A stretch of DNA of 64,000 nucleotides from Aquatica leii (lineage: Eukaryota; Arthropoda; Insecta; Coleoptera; Lampyridae). The translations under genes and the position numbers were made by a program. Location: NCBI GenBank assembly GCA_035610365.1, contig CM069438.1, positions 46,186,837 through 46,250,836 of the forward strand, given 5' to 3'. The notes below the pieces were generated by a model, which did not search any database, was not told where the DNA came from, and saw only the letters and a program-made list of their open reading frames with translations. Shown piece by piece: positions 57,011-64,000 of the stretch (positions within the stretch are counted from its first letter, which is position 1; each line of letters begins with the position of its first letter).

Positions 57011-59073
57011 TTTTAGTTATAGTCTGGAACTGTTTGGTAATCCAGAATTTATCAAACGCAAAGCGATAGAGCTTGCGGAAAACTAGAAATTTTTGGAACG
57101 GAGTATGCTTGTTCTGATGATGTTTGAATTTCTGTAGGTATGTTTGTTTAAGTTTATTTTGATATTAATGCGTTATTTGTTTAAACATTTGTAAATCAAT
57201 TTTTTTTTAAATAAATCTGAAGCTGAACCCCATCTTGTAGAAACGTAAGTACATACGAGATAATCCACATTTAGGAAACTATGAAGTTGTTAGTTAGATA
57301 GTAAATATTACAACCGCCCAACTATTAATTAAATTGAGAAATACGTAGAGACAGGTAGACCATTCTTCATATACGCAACTGAACGTTGGAAGTGTTATTT
57401 TTAGAGTTATGTTTGGGGTAGATTGATGCGGTGTTGTTTTCATTCTTTGCTTTAGAATTTCTATGGTTTGTTCGTATCTTTGATATTTTTAAAAGAGTTT
57501 TTTTTGTTTTTTGGTCAATTTGGGTAACAAAATATTTACACGTTTATAACATAAACTAATTTGCGGATAACTTTTGTTTATCTAAAACCGATACTTGTTT
57601 ACATTAAAGACACGTACGTTTGAACTCCGTTATATTTATCTCGAACACACGCGTTAATCACTTAATTATTTAAACATATTCTTAATACTTTCGACTTCGA
57701 ATAACTGACCTACGATTCGTTTGAACCGTTTTTATACATTTCTGCTATCTTTTCGAGAATTTTCTACATCCTTTTGTGAACATTCTCGAAGCCGACAACT
57801 TTGCGAGCGTTTTAATATTTTTGTTTCTTTAAACGTTTTGATTGCTCTGAATCTTTTGTGATGGCAAGGTGTTTTTTTCTAAATTTCTGTTTATTTGTAT
57901 TTCAGTTGCTTTTGAGCATGTATTTAAATAGTTTGTTGCTTCTTCATATATTGTTTAAATTTATTTGAGGTATTAGGTGGTGAAGTAAGTATCTAGCGAT
58001 ATTTGTAGAGACATAGCGTTGTGGTTTTGCTCTGCTTGCTTCTATAATTTTTTTAGGGTTGGTAGGCAGTAGATCGGCGTTGCGTGAAGTTGTGTCTTTT
58101 TGTTGTTAGAATAAATTCTTGCGATTTTTTGACATAGAAGTTCTTGTTGGCGAGCGAATGAGTTTATTTGTTGCTGGCTTAAGTTTACATTGCTGCGTTT
58201 TGTTTTGAAGTACTCTGGTGCGTCCTACATAAATTTAATTTCATTAATTAATTTAAATAGTTTTATGTTCAATAACTTTAAACAATAACATAAAACAATG
58301 AATATTTTTTAAATTGTGCGTTATTTATACTTAAGCATAAAATAAAAAAATATTTTAACATATAGACGATTTATACTTTAATCATCATTTTTTCGTAATG
58401 TGTGTCAATAAAAACGGTTAAAGTATATATTGAGTAACATTTTAATAAAAATCAATGGGGCAACTATAATTGATTTATACCATCAATACTGTTTTATAGG
58501 CTTCTTTGTTACTGCTGTTTTAAGTAATATAGTTATTACGCGCAATTTTTTCTTAATTAAAAAAATATTCTTATGAATAAGAAACAATAAAATGAATCAA
58601 ATAATTAATATAATTTATTAGTGTATAAAAATATGATTTGATTAGAATTATTTTTCAAAAATAATTTAATGAAGCATTAGTTAAATTATATGAGTAGAAG
58701 ATAATACCGCATTGATTTACGCCTACCATTTATCTGCTATTGTGTTCTTACCCTTAAACGATAAAATATTTTTACCACATTGCGCTTGAACGCTCAAAAT
58801 AAATGAACCTCTTATTATTTTATGCTAAGTTTAAATTTACTCGTGAAAATCCACCACGAGACATCTTTAATTCTTTTCGCGTCCGACATTCTCTTTCGTT
58901 TCTAGTTATTTATTGCAATTTAGATTTGTTATTGCTATTTGTTCAGATACACATGTACTATAATTGCATTGATAATTAAGTTCATAAGCAGAATGCATGT
59001 TCAACAATGCATTTTAATGAACAATAATCCAAATTGTATACATCGCTAGAGGGAATGGTACAATATACATATT
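57011..59073. other. No recognised feature
   Basis: 57011-58200 may hold further remains of the minus-strand Gypsy relic (5' part), judging by direction, but no motif was found. 58200-59073 is AT-rich flanking DNA up to the young retrotransposon. Confidence 0.4.
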
Positions 59074-59556
59074 TGTAGTAGTGGTCGCTAACAAACTGAA
59101 ACGTCCGAGAAATTACTTGCAAATGCAAGAGCCTTCTAGAACTGTTATCTAGTTTCTAGAAAATATAGCGAAAAGTGAGGAACGATCGAGAAGAATTCGC
59201 TGATGTCTATAAAAGCCGAAGACGGAAATCGTAGGTCAGTTATTGCTGGAATGTGAATGCATGCAGTATTAAATAAATAAGCAAGTGAAGATAAATAAGT
59301 GATTAGCACGTGCGGAGTTTTAAATAACAGTGTACACCGAATCGAGTGAACGTGACTATCAGCTGTGAAATCCGAGGACGTTATCTAATCTTATCTTAAG
59401 TGTTATACAACGGTCATACATAAATTATAGTGTAAGTGTTTTTATTATTAGATTTTAGTAGTTCGGTCAATTTAAAAGTATACATATTTTTATAATAAGT
59501 AAACGTAGTTTTAGTCGTTTTAAATAAATTAGTTTTTAAGTAATAAATTCGTTACA
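59074..59556 (+). mobile_element. 5' LTR of a young Ty3/Gypsy retrotransposon
   Basis: The LTR is inferred as TGTAGTAGTGGTCGC to AATAAATTCGTTACA, 483 bp, beginning TG and ending CA, three bases before the primer site. The 3' LTR is outside the window, so the left end rests on position and the TG rule, while the right end is better supported by the adjacent primer site. It contains a TATA box and initiator at 59208-59240, giving U3 of about 164 bp. Confidence 0.7.
59208..59240 (+). promoter_or_regulatory. LTR promoter: TATAAAA and TCAGT initiator
   Basis: TATAAAA at 59208-59214 and TCAGT at 59236-59240. The A of the initiator is 30 bases past the first T of the TATA box, the standard arthropod spacing. 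Transcription would start near 59238. Confidence 0.75.
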
Positions 59557-59559
59557 AAT

Positions 59560-59577
59560 TGGTATCAGGTGTTCGGT
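59560..59577 (+). promoter_or_regulatory. Putative primer binding site
   Basis: TGGTATCAGGTGTTCGGT starts with TGG (complement of CCA), three bases after the LTR end. I could not assign the priming tRNA from memory. Confidence 0.6.
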
Positions 59578-59912
59578 TTTAAACCCGTGGAAATCGTGTA
59601 AATAGATAAAGTTGTTCGCGATTTTTATTACTGTAAATACCATTAAGTAATCTAATATCGCTTCATAATAAAAACATTGATTGTGAAAATAACTCTTAAA
59701 TTCGAGATACGCGTGTTTATTTATAAAGTGTAATCATAGTTAAATTCGTTAATATAGTGTTTATTAAACTTTAGTGCGTTATCGCGATATTAATTAAATT
59801 CGTTTCCGTTTAATATTAACAAGTGAATCGTTATTAAATTTTGTGTTATATAAAAACTGCATTTTAAAAAGTAGTGTATTCAAAACTTTATATTCGTGTT
59901 ATATTTAAATTT
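59578..59912 (+). other. Untranslated leader between primer site and gag
   Basis: AT-rich leader with no long frame, as expected for the packaging/5' untranslated region of a Gypsy element. Confidence 0.5.
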
Positions 59913-61082
59913 ATGCCGGTGACGCGTTCGCAAACAGTTAAAATGGATGCAAAGCTATTTGAATTTCTTGAATCAATCAAAAATGGTCAGGAATCGATGA
60001 CTAGAAAAATGGAAGAAAAACTCTCCGAACATTCTCAGAAAATGGAAGAAAATTCTAGAAAAATAGAAGAAAAGTTGTTGGAAAATTCTAGAAGTTTAAA
60101 AGAAGAAATACGAACGAGCATAGAAAATCAAATTAAAGTTGTTCAAGAGGAAACCCAAGCAGACATGTTAAACTTAAAAGAAGAAATTTGCGATTCTATG
60201 AATGACATAATAGAAGAAGTACAAGACAAACTAGAAGAGAAGTTAAAAGAAAATTCAAGAACCATAGAAGACAGAATGAAACTGCTTGAAGAAAGAATGA
60301 ACCAAATGAATTACCATGGTGAAGGAAGTGTCACGAGTGAAGATTTAATAATGGACCGTCGGGAAGAAACCACCCACAAGTTCAAAGTTGTACCACCGAA
60401 TTTTGATGGTAAAGTTCCATGGTCAACCTACCACAAGCAGTTTGAAGCCGCAGCTACAGCTAATGGTTGGAGCAACAAGCAGAAAGCGACGTCTTTAATA
60501 GTGTCCTTACGTGGAGAAGCGCTTGGAATTTTACAAACTGTTCCGGACCATCTGCAAGAAAATTACGAACTCTTAATATCACGATTAGAAATGAGATACG
60601 GAGATGCCCATCTTCAACAAGTCTATCAAGCTCAAATTAAAAGTCGGGTTCAGAAAGCTGCCGAAAGTCTTCAAGAGTTCGAGGCTGACATCGCTAGACT
60701 AACACGGCTTGCGTATCCTACAGCACCAGATACCTTCCTGGAGCAGTTAGCTATTCAAACGTTTGTAGATGGCCTCCGAGACAGCGAAACACAGCAGACT
60801 CTCCGGTTAGCTCGACCGAAGACGTTGGATGACGCATTAACCCATGCTTTGGAGTTCGAGGCGGCGAAACAAGCGTCGCACCGAGGCAGCCATAAGCTCC
60901 GTTGTGCTGCAGAAGTATCCTCGCACACAGAAGAAAGCATTGAAGACATAGTGCGACGGGTACTTCGAGAACGAGAAGCTCGAGGAAGAGAACTGACGTG
61001 CTGGAACTGCGGAGAAGTGGGCCACGTACGACGCCGTTGTACTAAGCCCAAAAGAAGACCAGAAGAGCGTCCGGAAAACTAG
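59913..61082 (+). CDS. gag: Gag polyprotein of the young Gypsy element
   Basis: Structural protein that forms the particle and binds RNA. I choose the ATG at 59913 (MPVTRSQTVKMDAKL, 389 residues). The frame is open from an ATG at 59874, but that adds a Tyr/Ile/Phe-rich AT stretch. Residues ~10-135 are Glu/Lys/Gln-rich heptad-like coiled coil. Residues ~155-330 are the capsid-like core: FDGKVPWSTYHKQFEAAA, LIVSLRGEALGILQ, YGDAHLQQVY, and ETQQTLRLARP. At the C-terminus a CCHC zinc knuckle, CWNCGEVGHVRRRC, is followed by a Lys/Arg-rich tail. The frame is intact, ending at TAG 61080. Codon use is far less AT-biased than the flanks. Pol follows in the +1 frame. Confidence 0.93.
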   Translation: MPVTRSQTVKMDAKLFEFLESIKNGQESMTRKMEEKLSEHSQKMEENSRKIEEKLLENSRSLKEEIRTSIENQIKVVQEETQADMLNLKEEICDSMNDIIEEVQDKLEEKLKENSRTIEDRMKLLEERMNQMNYHGEGSVTSEDLIMDRREETTHKFKVVPPNFDGKVPWSTYHKQFEAAATANGWSNKQKATSLIVSLRGEALGILQTVPDHLQENYELLISRLEMRYGDAHLQQVYQAQIKSRVQKAAESLQEFEADIARLTRLAYPTAPDTFLEQLAIQTFVDGLRDSETQQTLRLARPKTLDDALTHALEFEAAKQASHRGSHKLRCAAEVSSHTEESIEDIVRRVLREREARGRELTCWNCGEVGHVRRRCTKPKRRPEERPEN

Positions 61083-61161
61083 AACGGGTCGACCGAATGG
61101 GGCGAAAGTCGACCTCAACGAGCCATGCCCCGGAGATTACCATTCAGATGGCATCGCCTAG

Positions 61162-64000
61162 GAGCAGTTGCATAGCATTTATCTCGATGGCAAGATCAAT
61201 GGAAGAAGCGTTCAGTTACTGGTTGACACGGGAGCGACGAAGACCATCATTCGTCCTGACATGTTATTGGAAAACGAGAAGACATCACCGGTAACAGTAC
61301 GACTTCGAACGGCGACGGGCGACGAAATACCTACTCACGGACAAGTCAAAGTAACCATTGGTTTGGGAAATGGAGTACTCGACCATCAAGTACTGGTAGC
61401 CGACATCACGGAAGAAGTTATCCTGGGAATGGACGTGATAAAGAAGTATGGGTTCCATTTGGATATGAAGAACGATGTCCTGAAGATCGACAATGAAGAA
61501 ATTCCTTTTCATTCGTCAGAGAAGGCAGCCGTGCGAGTCTTATTGAGTGAAGACGTGACTCTGCCTGCAAGGACTGAAAGTGTGGTGATGGCACGCTTAG
61601 ATGGAAGTCTCCGGGAAGGCTACATACGCGCGATTGAACCAATGGAGGGCGGCTTAGTTGAAAAGGGACTACTCGTTGGCAGAACTTTAGTACGAGTAAA
61701 GAAGACGATGCCAGTAAGGATCTTAAACATCAACTCAGATCCTGTAACGCTGAAAAAGAAGACCGTGGTAGGCCAATGCACGCCAGTATCACAAATTGTG
61801 AGATGCGTGAAGTCGAACGAAGATACGTCGCCGAAGAAGTGTCCACAACATCTATTGGACATTCTTACCACCAAATGCGAAAACCTCAGCCAAGACCAGC
61901 TGGCTAAAGTTAAAGTGTTGATCCAAGAGTACCAAGATGTGTTCGCGCTGGAGAGTGGCTCCAAAGGAAGAACTAACGTGGTGAAACATAAAATTAATAC
62001 CGGAGACGCTCGGCCGATACGACTACATCCACGCAGACTTCCTTTGGCAAAAAGAGAAGAAGCCGAACAAATAATTACGGATATGGAGAGGGAAGGCGTG
62101 ATTGAACCTTCAAGTAGCCCATGGGCATCCCCAGTGGTACTCGTAAAGAAGAAGGATGGATCAACGAGGTTTTGCGTAGACTACAGGCAGCTAAACGACG
62201 TGACCAAAAAGGACAGCTACCCTTTACCCAGAATTGACGATACGCTAGACACCCTGTCAGGATCCCAGTGGTTTTCTACGTTAGATTTAAAGAGTGGATA
62301 CTGGCAGGTAGAATTAGAACCCAAGGATCGTGAAAAAACAGCTTTTACGATCGGAACTGGTTTGTGGCAGTTCACTGTAATGCCCTTCGGCCTGTGTAAC
62401 GCTCCTGCAACGTTCGAGCGTTTGATGGAGACCATCTTGCGCGGATTGTCTTGGAAGACGTGCTTGGTTTACCTGGACGACGTGATCGTGGTTGGAAGGT
62501 CGTTTGAAGAGCACTTGAACAACTTGAAGGAAGTGTTCCAGAGATTACGTGGGGCTAACCTCAAACTGAGCCCAAAGAAGTGCCACGTATTTAAAAAGGA
62601 AGTCCAATACCTTGGCCACGTCGTATCTAGAGATGGAGTAAGGGCTGACCCAGACAAAATCCGAGCAGTGCAAGCATGGCCAAGACCGATCGACAAACAT
62701 CAGGTCCGAAGTTTCCTTGGGTTGTGCACTTATTATAGAAGATTTGTCTCCGGATTTGCCAATATTGCCAAACCATTGACAAAACTAACCGAAGAAAAAG
62801 CAGAATTTAGATGGGATGAAGACTGCGAAAATTCTTTTAATCAACTAAAACAGGCCCTAGTCACTTCGCCAATTTTGAGTTATCCACGAGAAGATGGAAA
62901 GTTTGTTTTGGATACCGACGCAAGCAATATGGCCATAGGCGCGGTCCTTTCGCAGGTTCAAGATGGACAAGAAAAGGTTATCGCGTACTTTAGCAAGGTT
63001 TTGTCTAGGCCAGAAAGGAATTATTGCGTGACTAGGAGGGAGCTGTTAGCAGTCGTTAAGTCCATCGAACATTTCTACAAGTATTTGTATGGACGAAAAT
63101 TCTTACTGAGAACAGACCACGCCGCTTTAAAATGGCTACTGCAGTTCCGTAACCCAGAAGGACAAGTAGCAAGATGGATCGAGAGACTGCAAGAGTATGA
63201 CTACGACACAGAACACCGTGCCGGAAGCAGTCATCGGAACGCTGATGCCTTGTCCAGAAGACCATGTCCGGCGGACTGCAGCCATTGTTCGCGACTGGAA
63301 GAAAAAGTCGAATGCCTCCGGAGAACTGCTATGGTTGATGATGAGTGGGAACCTGAGCAGTTACGTCGCGAACAAGAAGACGATCCTGAAATAAGACTAC
63401 TCCTGGACTGGAAAGAAAGCGGCCGACGACCAACCTGGGAAGAAGTGAGTGCTTTGGGCAAAAATATCAAAGCGTACTGGGCGCAGTGGGACTCCTTGAT
63501 AGTAGAAGACGGTCTTCTTAAGCGATCTCTAGAAAGTGTCAAGGGCACGGGAAACAGACTACAGTTGGTAGTGCCGAAGAGCAGGGTGACCGAAGTGTTG
63601 AAGCATCTCCACGATGGGACATCAGGAGGACACTTTGGCATTAAGAAGACGTTGGGTAAAGTGCGAGAACGATTCTACTGGATGAACTGCAAAGAGGACG
63701 TCATGAAATGGTGCCGTAAATGCATAGTCTGCGCTTCAGGAAATGGTCCAGCGAGAAAGCGCAAAGCACCCATGAAACAATACAACGTAGGAAACCCTTT
63801 GGAAAGAGTAGCGATTGACATCGCAGGGCCGTTCCCAGAATCCGATTCGGGAAATAAATACATCTTGGTGGCGATGGATTATTTCACGAAATGGACGGAG
63901 GCTTACGCCATACCCAATCAGGAAGCAGCTACAGTCGCAGACGTATTAGTAAAGGAGTTTTTCTGCCGGTTTGGAGTTCCGTTGGAGTTACACTCCGATC
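61162..64000 (+). CDS. pol: Pol polyprotein of the young Gypsy element (3' end outside window)
   Basis: Open for 946 codons to the window edge. Residues are counted from 61162. Protease: LLVDTGATKTIIRP with catalytic Asp near residue 22, and VILGMDVIKKYG. RT: VLVKKKDGSTRFCVDYRQLN (~337), FSTLDLKSGYWQ, FTVMPFGLCNAPATF, and catalytic YLDD at ~437. RNase H: LDTDASNMAIGAVLS (Asp ~584), TRRELLAVV, LRTDHAALKW (~652), HRNADALSR. Integrase: zinc-binding H-H-C-C (HLHDG ~815, HFG, CRKCIVC), first core Asp in AIDIAGPF (~886), second in LHSD at the last codon. All catalytic residues seen are present. The frame is +1 to gag and preceded by an in-frame TAG at 61159. Upstream of that it is open to 60997, overlapping gag. 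Confidence 0.93.

Noticed and set aside
60755..61118. Overlapping minus-strand frames within gag
   Set aside because: Antisense shadows of an intact gag frame; no independent signals.
61285..63863. Many minus-strand frames and short plus-strand frames in pol
   Set aside because: Shadows of the continuous pol frame, which carries all the catalytic motifs.

Overview
The window looks like AT-rich, gene-poor arthropod (probably insect) nuclear DNA made almost entirely of transposable-element relics. Supporting signs are the low GC content, a 54-bp GT-AG intron inside a transposase relic, a TATA box plus TCAGT initiator in an LTR promoter, one eukaryotic tRNA gene with no encoded CCA and a Pol III T-run, and element classes typical of insects (Ty3/Gypsy, Copia, Penelope-like, CR1/Jockey-type LINEs, piggyBac, MULE). 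I could not name the species. No bacterial operons, CRISPR arrays, rRNA or complete host protein gene were seen.

Layout. 1-3345: two interlocked long inverted repeats (A-B-A'-B'). 3343-4145: an interspersed repeat whose inverted second copy is at 21560-22490. 4441-6118: a tandem array of ~345-bp units carrying a 125-bp patch identical to part of B'. 8300-13740: Gypsy relics with ~1.15-kb LTRs (family A, tRNA-Lys primer site). 15870-18400 and 26185-29080: family B LTRs, one attached to a decayed Copia-type gag and an initiator-Met primer site. 20080-20990 and 24118-24430: LINE reverse transcriptase and endonuclease relics. 25400-25963: decayed coding sequence I cannot name. 31453-33927: one solo LTR nested inside another, both with target-site duplications. 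33940-34460: a piggyBac-like relic. 34550-41110: head-to-tail Penelope-like copies interrupted by LTRs and a MULE/FLYWCH-type transposase fragment. 41193-43570: a decayed Gypsy protease-RT-integrase body between short direct repeats.

44618-44743 may be a first coding exon of a host gene. 45448-45521 is a tRNA-Asn(GTT) gene on the minus strand with two unusual positions. 45530-48430 holds nothing recognisable. 48430-51540 is a LINE RT relic split by a 2.3-kb piggyBac element at a TTAA, whose transposase keeps its three catalytic Asp positions but is broken. 55790-57010 is a decayed Gypsy RT-integrase on the minus strand.

59074-64000 is the youngest object: a Ty3/Gypsy retrotransposon with LTR, TATA/initiator promoter, primer site, intact gag with coiled coil and zinc knuckle, and a pol frame open for ~946 codons that leaves the window inside the integrase core. 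Its 3' half and second LTR lie outside.

I found no convincing evidence of an undescribed system. The most informative structures are the interlocked inverted repeats with the identical patch, the Penelope tandem with its empty-site comparison, the piggyBac-in-LINE insertion, the variant tRNA-Asn, and the gag/pol junction of the young Gypsy.
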